A stretch of 52,940 nucleotides of DNA from a virus, in IMG/VR virus record IMGVR_UViG_3300048587_001100, positions 1 through 52,940 of that record; one strand, written 5' to 3'. Numbering within the stretch: position 1 is the stretch's first letter; the number at the start of each line of letters is the position of its first letter. Below are positions 40,112 through 48,648 of the stretch, piece after piece. The notes under the pieces were generated by a model. That model did no database searches. It was not told the DNA's origin and was given only the letters and a program-made list of their open reading frames with translations. The translations under genes were made by a program, and so were the position numbers.

Positions 40112-42408
40112 AGTTTGACCCACGCCAACTTCGTGTCGCTGAACTCGTGCGGCTCCTGAACGCCACGCCGCTGGGCGAGGTGGTGCAGCCGCATGTGGTC
40201 TACCGGCATCTGAACCGTGCCGCCTACAAGATCGGTGACGGCCGTCGCATCGACCTGGTGCGGTACGCCGCGTGGCTGTTCCACGCTCGCCAGGAGCTGT
40301 TCGAGCCGGGTTGGACGGAGGGCGATCCGGCCAACTACGCCCGGCACAAGGAATCGGTCAATGCACGTGGCCGCGCGATGAGCGAATCGTCGCGCGACAT
40401 CTCTGCTGAAGGCTGGGTCCACGCGCCGGTCAATCCAGCCCGCAAGGACTCCTGCCGCCAGAGTTTCCGGGGGTTCTGTGAGCAGTACTTTCCGCAGACG
40501 TTTCATTTGCCCTGGTCGCAAGACCACCTGACGGTCATCGCGAAGATCGAGCATGCGGTGCTGGAAGGCGGACTCTTCGCCATGGCCATGCCTCGTGGCA
40601 GCGGCAAGACAAGCCTCTGCGAGACAGCATGCCTGTGGGCATTGCTTTACGGCCATCGTGAGTTCGTGGCGCTCATCGGCAGCGACGAAGAACACGCCGC
40701 CGACATGCTCGATTCGATCAAGAGCGAGCTTGAGAACAACGACCTGCTCGATGAGGACTTCGCGGAAGTGACGGGCCCGATCCGCGCCTTGGAGGGGATT
40801 CATCAACGTGCTACGGGTCAGCTCTACCGCGGCGCTCGCACCCATGTGGGCTGGACGGCGCGGGAGATCATCTTGCCCACGATCGAAGCATCGGCCGCGG
40901 CAGGCGGGATCATCAAGGTCGCGGGCATCACTGGTCGCATCCGCGGCATGAAGCACAAACGCGCCGATGGCAAGACGACGCGTCCGTCGTTGGTGCTACT
41001 CGATGATCCGCAGACCGACGAATCAGCGCGGTCGCCGGCCCAGTGCGCCACGCGCGAGCAGATCCTCTCCGGCGCGATTCTGGGTCTTGCCGGACCTGGT
41101 CGCAAGATCGCGGGGCTGATGACGCTCACCGTGGTTCGGCCCGATGACATGGCGGACCGCATCCTGGACCGGGAGAAACACCCGCAGTGGCAGGGGCAGC
41201 GCACCAAGATGGTCTACCAGTTCCCGGCCGCGGGAAGTGACGGTGAAAAACTGTGGGCTCGCTACGCCCAACTGCGGGCCGAAGGCCAGCGGAACGATCG
41301 CGGCACCCAAGAGGCGACCAACTTCTACCGTGATCATCGGGTCGAGATGGACACCGGCGTCGTGGTGGCCTGGCCGCAGCGCTACAACCCCGATGAACTG
41401 AGCGCCATCCAGCACGCGATGAACCTCAAGCTCGACCACGGCGAAGCCGCCTTTTGGGCCGAATACCAGAACGAGCCCCCGGAAGTGGACCAGGGCGACG
41501 ACGTTCTCGATCCGCAGGTCATCGCCGCCAAGACCAACGGGATGAAGCGGGGCGAGGTGCCCATGGGCGTCAATCACCTGACGATGTTCATCGACGTTCA
41601 GGGAACGGCATTGTTCTGGATGACCTGCGGCTGGGAAGAGGATTTCACGGGCTACGTGCTGGACTACGGGACCTACCCCGATCAGAAGCGGGGGTACTTC
41701 ACGCTGCGCGACATTCGCCGCACGTTGCTTTCGGTTCACCCGGGCAGCGGTGCCGAGGGCAGCATCTACGCCGGGCTGCAGACGCTGCTCGAGCAACGTC
41801 TCACGCGGCGATGGCGACGTGACGACGGGGCGGAGATGGCGATCGATCGCTGCCTGATCGACGCCAACTGGGGCAACTCCACGGACGTGGTGTACCAGTT
41901 CTGCCGGCAGAGCCCACACGTCGCGGTTCTCATGCCCAGCCATGGCCGCTACGTGGGCGCGTCGAGCGTTCCGTTCGCCGACTACAAGCCCAAGCGGGGC
42001 GATCGTGTCGGCCTGCATTGGCGCGTGCCCAACGTCCAGGGACGCCGGGCGGTGCGCTATGCCCTCATCGATACGAACTACTGGAAGAGTTTTGTGCACG
42101 CCCGGCTGAGCGTCCCTATGGGCGATACGGGTTGTTTGTCGCTGTTCATGCCGGGCAGTGGAAGCGATCACCGTTTGTTGTCGGAGCACCTGACCGCGGA
42201 GTACCGGGTGCGGACGGAGGGCCGGGGTCGGCAGATCGATGAGTGGAAGCTTCGCACCCCCGGCAGAGACAACCACTGGCTGGACTGCCTGGTGGGCTGT
42301 GCGGTGGGCGCCAGCATGCAGGGCTGCGTGGTGTTCGGGACCGACACCAAGCGCGACCTGCACCGGCCACGCCTCAAGCTCTCGGCTCTGCAGAGGAGGA
42401 AGCGATGA
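40108..42408 (+). CDS. phage terminase large subunit, GpA-like
   Basis: About 766 residues from the TTG at 40108 (GGGAGG 10 bases upstream, overlapping the previous stop); an ATG at 40081 has no ribosome site. The N-terminal 60 residues duplicate the upstream small protein. The ATPase has Walker A PRGSGKTS (about 162-169) and Walker B SLVLLDDPQ. The nuclease begins near LTMFIDVQGTALFW. The C-terminus ends with DNHWLDCLVGCAVGA, a common GpA feature. It packages DNA. It differs completely from the left prophage terminase. Confidence 0.9.
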   Translation: MKFDPRQLRVAELVRLLNATPLGEVVQPHVVYRHLNRAAYKIGDGRRIDLVRYAAWLFHARQELFEPGWTEGDPANYARHKESVNARGRAMSESSRDISAEGWVHAPVNPARKDSCRQSFRGFCEQYFPQTFHLPWSQDHLTVIAKIEHAVLEGGLFAMAMPRGSGKTSLCETACLWALLYGHREFVALIGSDEEHAADMLDSIKSELENNDLLDEDFAEVTGPIRALEGIHQRATGQLYRGARTHVGWTAREIILPTIEASAAAGGIIKVAGITGRIRGMKHKRADGKTTRPSLVLLDDPQTDESARSPAQCATREQILSGAILGLAGPGRKIAGLMTLTVVRPDDMADRILDREKHPQWQGQRTKMVYQFPAAGSDGEKLWARYAQLRAEGQRNDRGTQEATNFYRDHRVEMDTGVVVAWPQRYNPDELSAIQHAMNLKLDHGEAAFWAEYQNEPPEVDQGDDVLDPQVIAAKTNGMKRGEVPMGVNHLTMFIDVQGTALFWMTCGWEEDFTGYVLDYGTYPDQKRGYFTLRDIRRTLLSVHPGSGAEGSIYAGLQTLLEQRLTRRWRRDDGAEMAIDRCLIDANWGNSTDVVYQFCRQSPHVAVLMPSHGRYVGASSVPFADYKPKRGDRVGLHWRVPNVQGRRAVRYALIDTNYWKSFVHARLSVPMGDTGCLSLFMPGSGSDHRLLSEHLTAEYRVRTEGRGRQIDEWKLRTPGRDNHWLDCLVGCAVGASMQGCVVFGTDTKRDLHRPRLKLSALQRRKR

Positions 42409-42638
42409 CCCCCGCCCCCGGAAGCCCCACCCCCGCCCCCGGAACCTCCGGAAGCCCCGGTGAGCAATCGGCTGGCTTTGAGTGCCGCCGCTGTGGCTGT
42501 TGTCACTTCCACGTGGTTTACACACGACCGCTGGAGCGCGGCATCACGCGCGTGAGGGCCTGCCGTCATTGCGGGATGCGGATCGTCACCCGCGAAACCC
42601 TGCTCGGCGAGCCGTCACGGGGTCAGTACCGGCGCTGA
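42405..42638 (+). CDS. small zinc-ribbon protein
   Basis: 77 residues, coupled to the terminase (ATGA). A Pro/Gly/Ser N-terminus is followed by CRRCGCCHFHVVYTR and VRACRHCGMRIVTRE, a four-cysteine zinc ribbon resembling those of transcription or Com-like regulators. Small zinc ribbons near terminase genes are common; this one may bind packaging DNA or late mRNA. Confidence 0.7.
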   Translation: MTPAPGSPTPAPGTSGSPGEQSAGFECRRCGCCHFHVVYTRPLERGITRVRACRHCGMRIVTRETLLGEPSRGQYRR

Positions 42639-42640
42639 AG

Positions 42641-42652
42641 TACACCGGTGTA
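42641..42652. promoter_or_regulatory. perfect palindrome TACACCGGTGTA
   Basis: A 12-bp perfect palindrome lies right after the zinc-ribbon stop and 66 bases before the next gene. It is a candidate operator for the head gene block. Confidence 0.4.
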
Positions 42653-42717
42653 ACAAACCTCTTCATTCCGTTGTGCCCGCGCGGCATGAACCGCTCGGTG
42701 CTGACACATCTTCAGTG

Positions 42718-42933
42718 ATGCCGCTGCCACTACCCATCGTGCCGAAGACGGGTCCTCTGCTCACGGAGTTGCGCTTCGTGAAGCCGCAGGACCGTGACGA
42801 TGCCGTCCAGGAAGCCTGGCTGGCCCACTTGGAAGGGCGGAACCCTGCCCGCGCTGTGGCCACGTATGCCCAGCGCTTACGACGGGACCGTCAGCGCACG
42901 GTGGTGAGTTCGGCAGTGACGGACCTGATCTGA
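42718..42933 (+). CDS. small sigma-region-2-like protein
   Basis: 71 residues. The motif FVKPQDRDDAVQEAWLAHLE resembles sigma region 2 and the rest is basic and helical (AQRLRRDRQRT). No region 4 is present, so it is not a full sigma factor. The start ATG lacks a strong ribosome site. Its stop overlaps the next gene. Confidence 0.55.
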   Translation: MPLPLPIVPKTGPLLTELRFVKPQDRDDAVQEAWLAHLEGRNPARAVATYAQRLRRDRQRTVVSSAVTDLI

Positions 42934-43130
42934 TGTCCGAACCACTGGACGAGGCGATCAAGCAGAACGCTCAGGGCCCCAAGCGGGCCAAGGGCGATAG
43001 CTCCGAGATGGAGCAGCACTCGCTGCAGGACCAGATCGCCGCTGACCGCTACCTCGCCAGCAAGGGCGCCACCAAGCGCAAGGGCTTGGGGGCCATCTTC
43101 AAGAAGCTCATCCCGCCGGGAACCGTTTGA
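42933..43130 (+). CDS. hypothetical small protein before portal gene
   Basis: 65 residues, hydrophilic and helical (EMEQHSLQDQIAADRYLASK), with a basic C-terminus. Its stop overlaps the portal start (TGATG). By position it resembles the small head-joining genes of lambda, but no sequence signature was seen. Confidence 0.65.
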   Translation: MSEPLDEAIKQNAQGPKRAKGDSSEMEQHSLQDQIAADRYLASKGATKRKGLGAIFKKLIPPGTV

Positions 43131-44638
43131 TGTTTCGTTGGCTGCGCAACCTCGCTTCGACCACTCAACCCCAGCGGGCCCCGCGCCCGTCGGGTGTTGC
43201 GGGATTGCGGATTGTGCGTGCCGGTTCCACTCGGTCGCTCAAGGCGCGTTACGACGCGGCCGTGACCAACAGCGACAACCGCCGTCACTGGTCCAACGCC
43301 GACGGCCTTTCCGCCAACGCCGCCAACAGCCCCGAGGTGCGGCGCGTGCTGCGCAACCGGGCGCGATACGAGGTGGCGAACAACTCGTATGCCCGCGGCA
43401 TCGTGCTGACCCTGGCCAACGATGTGATCGGCACCGGGCCGCGGCTGCAGATGCTGACCCCCGACCCCACGGCGAATCGCACCGTTGAACTGGCATTTGC
43501 CGAATGGTCCGACGCCGTGGGGCTTGCCTCCAAACTCCGGACGATGCGCATGGCTCGCGCTGACTCCGGTGAAGCATTCGGCATCCTGACCAGCAACCCC
43601 GGTGTGTCATCGCCTGTGCAACTGGACCTGCGGCTGGTCGAGGCGGACCAAGTCGCCTCGCCGCTGGGATTGGCACGTCTGGGACAGCCGGTAGACGGCA
43701 TCGTGTTCGATCGCTTCGGCAACCCGGTCGAGTACCACGTCCTGCGTCAGCACCCCGGTGACGGCGCCTCGCTGTCCCGATCGGCCGCCGACTTCGACCG
43801 CATCCCCGCACCGGGGGTGCTGCACTATTTCCGGGGGGATCGGCCTGGGCAGGCGCGGGGCATCCCCGACATCACGCCTGCTCTACCCCTGTTCGCGCAA
43901 CTGCGGCGCTACACGCTGGCGGTGATCGCCGCGGCCGAGACTGCCGCCGACTTCGCGGCTGTGCTCTACACCGACGCGCCGGCCAACGGCGAAGCCGACC
44001 CCGTCGAGCCGATGGACCTGGTCGAACTCGAGCACCGCATGGCCACCGTGCTGCCCGGCGGTTGGAAGCTGGGCCAGGTGACGGCCGAGCAGCCGGCGAC
44101 CACGTATGGGGAGTTCAAGCGCGAGATCCTCAACGAGATCGCCCGCTGCCTGAACATGCCCTACAACATCGCCGCAGGCAATTCCTCGGGCTACAACTAC
44201 GCCTCCGGACGGCTCGATCACCAGACCTACTACAAAGCCATTCGCGTCGAGCAGCACCACCTGCAGACCACGGTGCTGGACCGCCTCCTGCGGGCCTGGC
44301 TGGACGAGGCCACGCTGGTGGAGGGCCTGCTGCCGCAGTCGATGCGGACCCGCGACGCCGGCGCCCTGCACTTCGCCCACACCTGGTTCTGGGACGGCCA
44401 CGAGCATGTGGACCCGGCCAAGGAGGCCAGCGCTCAGGCCACGCGCCTGTCGAACCACACCACGACCCTGGCCGTCGAGTACGCCCGCCAAGGACGTGAC
44501 TGGGAAGAGCAGTTGCGTCAGCGTGCCGCCGAGGTGGCGCTCATGCGCGAGCTCGGCCTGAGCCTGGCCGATGCGCAACCCCAAGTCGATCCCAATGAGG
44601 AGGAGGACTCCGATGTCCCGACCCGTCAAGCCGCTTGA
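43130..44638 (+). CDS. phage portal protein (lambda gpB family)
   Basis: 502 residues from the ATG at 43130. Family features are RYDAAVTNSDNRRHWSNADG, RYEVANNSYARGIVLTLAND, and near the C-terminus NMPYNIAAGNSSGYNYASGR and HQTYYKAIRVEQHHLQ. It forms the DNA channel. It lies after the terminase and overlaps the protease-capsid gene by 26 bases. Confidence 0.92.
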   Translation: MFRWLRNLASTTQPQRAPRPSGVAGLRIVRAGSTRSLKARYDAAVTNSDNRRHWSNADGLSANAANSPEVRRVLRNRARYEVANNSYARGIVLTLANDVIGTGPRLQMLTPDPTANRTVELAFAEWSDAVGLASKLRTMRMARADSGEAFGILTSNPGVSSPVQLDLRLVEADQVASPLGLARLGQPVDGIVFDRFGNPVEYHVLRQHPGDGASLSRSAADFDRIPAPGVLHYFRGDRPGQARGIPDITPALPLFAQLRRYTLAVIAAAETAADFAAVLYTDAPANGEADPVEPMDLVELEHRMATVLPGGWKLGQVTAEQPATTYGEFKREILNEIARCLNMPYNIAAGNSSGYNYASGRLDHQTYYKAIRVEQHHLQTTVLDRLLRAWLDEATLVEGLLPQSMRTRDAGALHFAHTWFWDGHEHVDPAKEASAQATRLSNHTTTLAVEYARQGRDWEEQLRQRAAEVALMRELGLSLADAQPQVDPNEEEDSDVPTRQAA

Positions 44639-46631
44639 TGATGCCCAGCGCACCCTGGCCTTGTCGGCCGAAGCTCGCATCGAGTTGGAAGCCGGCGGCG
44701 ATGGTGCCGATGCCCAGCCCCGCATCCCGCGCTTCCGCATGGTGGCGTACACCGGCGTGCCCATGCGCATTGCCGCCTGGCGATACCCGGTGATCGTGGA
44801 TTTGGCGGGCCTGCACATCCCGTCGCAGGCCCGGCCGATCCGGTTCAGCCACGACCCCGGCGCCGGCATCGGCCATACCGACAGCATCCGCATCGAGTCC
44901 GGCCAGCTCGTCGCCACCGGCCTGGTCTCGCGTGACACGGCCATTGCCCGCGAGATCGTCGCCTCGGCCAAGAACGGATTCCCGTGGCAGGCCTCCATCG
45001 GCAGCAGCGTGGAAGAGTTCGAGTTCGTCAAGGACGGGCAGAACGTCCTGGTCAACGGCCAGAGCTTCAAGGGTCCGCTCAACGTGGTGCGGAAGGCCAC
45101 GCTGGGCGAGATCAGCTTCGTGGACCTGGGCGCCGACGGCGCCACCACCGCCAGCATCGCCGCGCAACAGCGGCAGGAGTCTACTGACATGAGCGTTGCC
45201 AACGACAACAGCAAGGTTCAGGACCAAGTTACCGCTGCCGCGGCTGACCCTGCAAGGGTGGAGGCCGCCGCCCCTGTGACCGCCACGACTGACGATCCCG
45301 TTGCCCAGATGCGTACCCAAGCGGCTGCCGAGTCGGCCCGCATCGCCGCGGTGCGGAAGCTGTGCGTCAAGCACCCCGACGTGGAAGCCACGGCCATCGC
45401 CGAAGGCTGGGACATCAACCGCACCGAACTGGAGGTGCTGCGTGCGTCGCGTCCGGCGGTGCCGCACATGATCACCGGCGCCTCGACCGCCAGCGCGATG
45501 AACGGCGGCGCCACCAGCCAGATGCTGGAGGCGGCCTGCATGCTCACGGCCGGCCTGGGCAACCTCGACAAGCTGTTCGACGAGCAGACGCTGGACGCCG
45601 CGTCGAAGCGGTTCCGCGGCGGGATCGGGCTGCAGGAACTGCTGCTCGAAGCGGCCTGGGCCAACGGCTACAGCGGCCGCAACTTCCGCGATAACCGATC
45701 CGTGCTGCGCTTCGCCTTCGGCCACGACATTGCCGCTGCTGCGTCCACCATCGACATCGGCGGCATCCTGTCCAACGTGGCCAACAAATTCCTGCTGGAG
45801 GGTTTCTTCAGCGTCGAGCGCACCTGGCGGAACATCACCGCCGTCCGCAATGTGTCCGACTTCAAGACCGTGACCAGCTACCGGCTGATCGGCAAGGACC
45901 AGTACGAGAAGGTGCTGCCCGGCGGCGAGCTCAAGCACGGCACGCTGGGCGAGCAGAGCTACAGCAACAAGGCCGACACCTACGGCCTGCTGCTGAGCAT
46001 CGACCGCCGCGACGTGATCAACGATGACCTCGGAGCCATCACCACCGGGCCCCGGAAGCTGGGGCGGGGTTCGGGCCTGAAGATCAACGACGTCTTCTGG
46101 GCCGAGTTTCTCGCGAACTCGAACTTCTTCAAGACCGCCAACAAGAACTACCTCGAGGGCGCCGACACTGCCCTGGGCATCGACGGCCTGACCAAGGCAG
46201 AGGTGGCGTTCCTGGACCAGGTCGATCCCGACGGCAAGCCGATCGGCGTCATGCCCGCGATCGTCTTGGTGCCCACGGCGCTCAGCGCCATCGGCACGCA
46301 GCTCTACAAGTCGTTGGAGCTGCGAGAGACCACCAGCAACGCCAAGTACCCGGTGGCCAACCCGCACCAGGGCAAGTTCCGCGTCGAGGTCAGCCGCTAC
46401 CTGGCCAACGCGCTCTACACCGGCAACTCGGCGAAGGCCTGGTACCTGCTGGCCGACCCCAACGACCTGCCCGTGATCGAGGTGGCGTTCCTCAATGGCC
46501 AGGAGTCGCCCACCATCGAAACCGCCGAGGCGGATTTCAATGTGCTGGGCGTGCAGATGCGGGGCTACCACGACTTCGGTGTGGCCCTGCAGGAACCCCG
46601 AGGTGGCGTGAAGGCCAAGGGCGAAGCGTAA
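44613..46631 (+). CDS. prohead protease - major capsid protein fusion
   Basis: 672 residues from the ATG at 44613, after AGGAGGAGGA. Residues 30-190 are a U35-type protease (ARPIRFSHDPGAGIG with His, NGFPWQASIGSSVEE with Ser, LGEISFVDLGADG). A disordered linker with Ala/Thr/Asp follows. Residues 300-670 are an HK97-fold capsid (GLQELLLEAAWANGYSG, FFSVERTWRNITAVRNVSDF, VALQEPRGGVKAKG at the end). Self-cleavage would separate the two. The left element encodes them as two genes. Confidence 0.9.
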   Translation: MSRPVKPLDDAQRTLALSAEARIELEAGGDGADAQPRIPRFRMVAYTGVPMRIAAWRYPVIVDLAGLHIPSQARPIRFSHDPGAGIGHTDSIRIESGQLVATGLVSRDTAIAREIVASAKNGFPWQASIGSSVEEFEFVKDGQNVLVNGQSFKGPLNVVRKATLGEISFVDLGADGATTASIAAQQRQESTDMSVANDNSKVQDQVTAAAADPARVEAAAPVTATTDDPVAQMRTQAAAESARIAAVRKLCVKHPDVEATAIAEGWDINRTELEVLRASRPAVPHMITGASTASAMNGGATSQMLEAACMLTAGLGNLDKLFDEQTLDAASKRFRGGIGLQELLLEAAWANGYSGRNFRDNRSVLRFAFGHDIAAAASTIDIGGILSNVANKFLLEGFFSVERTWRNITAVRNVSDFKTVTSYRLIGKDQYEKVLPGGELKHGTLGEQSYSNKADTYGLLLSIDRRDVINDDLGAITTGPRKLGRGSGLKINDVFWAEFLANSNFFKTANKNYLEGADTALGIDGLTKAEVAFLDQVDPDGKPIGVMPAIVLVPTALSAIGTQLYKSLELRETTSNAKYPVANPHQGKFRVEVSRYLANALYTGNSAKAWYLLADPNDLPVIEVAFLNGQESPTIETAEADFNVLGVQMRGYHDFGVALQEPRGGVKAKGEA

Positions 46632-46694
46632 TCGCCCTCGCCTGATACGACGCGTTCGCATCTCCCACACTGGCATTCACGAAGGATTCTTCCC

Positions 46695-47027
46695 ATGCCC
46701 GCAATGTTTGTTCAAGACGGCCGCTTCATCGACCACACCCCCGACACCGATCTGATGGCCGGTGCCGTTGTCGTGCAAGGCGATCTGGTTGGCGTCACCG
46801 TGCGCCCAATCCCGGCCAACACCGGTGGCAGCCTAGTCCTTGAGGGAATCTTCGACTTCCCCAAGGCGGCCGGCGCCGGCTCGGCGATCGCCAAGGGCGT
46901 CAACGTCTACTGGCACGCCGACACCCAAACCGCCAACACCACCGCGTCCGGCGGCAAGCTGATCGGCAAGTCCGTTCAGCCGACAACCGATGCCGACACC
47001 ACTGTTCGTGCCCGGCTCTCGCAGTAA
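46695..47027 (+). CDS. capsid decoration protein, DUF2190-like
   Basis: 110 residues with an AAGGA leader. FVQDGRFIDHTPDTDLMAGA and VNVYWHADTQTANTTASGGK are the pattern of DUF2190, which forms trimeric capsid cement spikes. It lies directly after the capsid gene, as expected. Confidence 0.87.
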   Translation: MPAMFVQDGRFIDHTPDTDLMAGAVVVQGDLVGVTVRPIPANTGGSLVLEGIFDFPKAAGAGSAIAKGVNVYWHADTQTANTTASGGKLIGKSVQPTTDADTTVRARLSQ

Positions 47028-47043
47028 TCAAGGATGCGCTGTC

Positions 47044-47430
47044 GTGGCCGATCTGCTCGCCCAAGGCAATGCCTGGCTCGAGGACCAGCGGCATCGCTAC
47101 CTCACCCTGACGGTGACGTACCGCCGCGGCGACCAGAGCGTGCAAGTGCAGGCCACGATCGGGCGCACCATCTTCCGACTCGATGCACCCAGTGACGGGT
47201 TCGGCGTCACGACCCGGTACGTCAGTCGCGACTACCTGGTCCGGGCCACGGACCTGGTGCTCAACGGTGAGCAGACGCTGCCGCAACGTGGTGACCAGAT
47301 CGTGGAGGCTTCCGGGGGCGGAACAGTGCATGAGGTGATGGGCCCGGGCGGCGGCGAGCCGGACTGGCGCTTCAGCGACCCGCAGCGATTGACGCTGCGG
47401 ATTCACACCAAGGAGATCCCAGGGCCATGA
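47044..47430 (+). CDS. head-tail joining protein (lambda FII-like position)
   Basis: 128 residues from the GTG at 47044 with AAGGA upstream. It is beta-rich (YLTLTVTYRRGDQSVQVQAT, QRLTLRIHTKE). Its position and size fit the head-tail attachment protein. The stop overlaps the next gene. The call rests mostly on gene order. Confidence 0.65.
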   Translation: MADLLAQGNAWLEDQRHRYLTLTVTYRRGDQSVQVQATIGRTIFRLDAPSDGFGVTTRYVSRDYLVRATDLVLNGEQTLPQRGDQIVEASGGGTVHEVMGPGGGEPDWRFSDPQRLTLRIHTKEIPGP

Positions 47431-47678
47431 GCGACGACGAGAAGAAGCGCTGGAGCGTGGCCCTGGTGGGTCTGCTGCTGACCTGGTCGGCCACGATCGT
47501 CGGGGCGGTATGGGCCGCGTCCGCTGATCGCACCAGCCTGGTGCGGCAGGTCGATGCCACTGCCGCGCGGGTCGATGACCACGAGGCCCGGCTCCGCGCC
47601 ATTGAGAAGCAGACCTCCGAGATCGCGGCCGATGTCCGGTGGATTCGCAACAACCTGCCTGGCCGGAGCAACCCGTGA
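47427..47678 (+). CDS. small single-span membrane protein with coiled coil
   Basis: 83 residues. One transmembrane helix (WSVALVGLLLTWSATIVGAV, residues 9-28) is followed by a coiled coil (VDDHEARLRAIEKQTSEIAA). It overlaps both neighbours by four bases. Its position within the neck genes is odd for a membrane protein. It could be a holin-like or membrane-anchoring factor. Confidence 0.65.
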   Translation: MSDDEKKRWSVALVGLLLTWSATIVGAVWAASADRTSLVRQVDATAARVDDHEARLRAIEKQTSEIAADVRWIRNNLPGRSNP

Positions 47679-48118
47679 GCGTGATCACGGACATCGCCGA
47701 CGCGGTGGTGGCGGATTTGAACGTCGCCGCCCCCACACTGATCCCGGGCGGTTTCGTGGCCGAGCGCCACTACCGACCGGTGGTGGACCTGCGGGAGTTG
47801 GCGGAACTCAAGGTCACGGTCGTCCCACGCGGGGTGACCATCACGCCGGCGAATCGAGCAGGCAATCAGCACGACGTGCAGATCGACGTGGCGGTGCAGC
47901 AGAAGGTCAACGACGCGGATCAGGCGAGCTTGGATGCGTTAATGACGCTGGTCGAGCGGATCGGGCAGTTCTTCTCGCGCCGGCGACTGAGCGGCGTCCA
48001 GGCTGTCTGGACGAAGACGGAGAACAAGCCCATCTACTCGGCTGAGCACTTGGAGCAGTTCCGCACGTTCACCAGTGTCATCACCCTCACCTGGAGGACC
48101 CCCGGGGTAGCCCAATGA
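47675..48118 (+). CDS. tail terminator-like protein
   Basis: 147 residues from the GTG at 47675, overlapping the previous stop. The layout (helical opening ITDIADAVVADLNVAAP, central beta strands DVQIDVAVQQKV, C-terminal FTSVITLTWRTP) fits small tail completion proteins. The call depends on position. Confidence 0.62.
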   Translation: MSVITDIADAVVADLNVAAPTLIPGGFVAERHYRPVVDLRELAELKVTVVPRGVTITPANRAGNQHDVQIDVAVQQKVNDADQASLDALMTLVERIGQFFSRRRLSGVQAVWTKTENKPIYSAEHLEQFRTFTSVITLTWRTPGVAQ

Positions 48119-48375
48119 ACAACGTCATTCTTCGCAAGGTGGTGGTGACCACGGCGTGGCAGCCGCTCTCGGCGAGCAAGCTGGTGGCCTCGGTGACGAT
48201 CAGCACGCCGCCGACGAATGCGGCCACCGTGCTGTTCCGCACCAAGGCGGAACCGGCGCATGAGGTGCCGTGGGTGCCCGGCGAGTGGCACGATTTTCAA
48301 CGGGTGAACCTCGCGAACATCGAGGTCAAGGGCGCGGCGAACGATCTGGTCACGCTCACGGGTGGAACTTGGTGA
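48115..48375 (+). CDS. hypothetical virion-associated protein
   Basis: 86 residues, overlapping the previous stop. A short beta-sandwich-like sequence (SKLVASVTISTPPTNAATVL, WHDFQRVNLANIEVKG). No domain is recognised. It lies within the neck-tail gene run. Confidence 0.6.
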   Translation: MNNVILRKVVVTTAWQPLSASKLVASVTISTPPTNAATVLFRTKAEPAHEVPWVPGEWHDFQRVNLANIEVKGAANDLVTLTGGTW

Positions 48376-48378
48376 ACC

Positions 48379-48630
48379 ATGGGCTACTACGGCAGTGGAT
48401 CGACAGGCGGTGGCACTGACCACACGCACCCCAACAAGGCGGTGCTGGACCAGTTGACCAGTGCCGGCAGCGGCCAGGTGATCACCGAAATTGAGCGGCA
48501 GGCCATCGGGCGCTTCGCCGCAGGCGAGACAAACACCTGGTCCGGCACGGTGCCGACCACCACGGATGAGGCGATCGAGCGGATCGCCCGGTTACTGAAG
48601 CAACACCTCGGGATGCAGATCCCCGAGTAA
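48379..48630 (+). CDS. hypothetical protein with fibre-like C-terminal motif
   Basis: 83 residues with HTHPNKAVLDQLTSAGSGQV and a C-terminal EAIERIARLLKQHLGMQIPE. The closing motif matches the end of the 526-residue fibre-like protein that follows (AAIDRLATQLAAHLGGAIPA). The shared end is probably a trimerisation or docking helix. It begins with a Gly/Ser/Thr-rich stretch. Confidence 0.65.
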   Translation: MGYYGSGSTGGGTDHTHPNKAVLDQLTSAGSGQVITEIERQAIGRFAAGETNTWSGTVPTTTDEAIERIARLLKQHLGMQIPE

Positions 48631-48648
48631 CGAACGGAGTGAAAAGTC

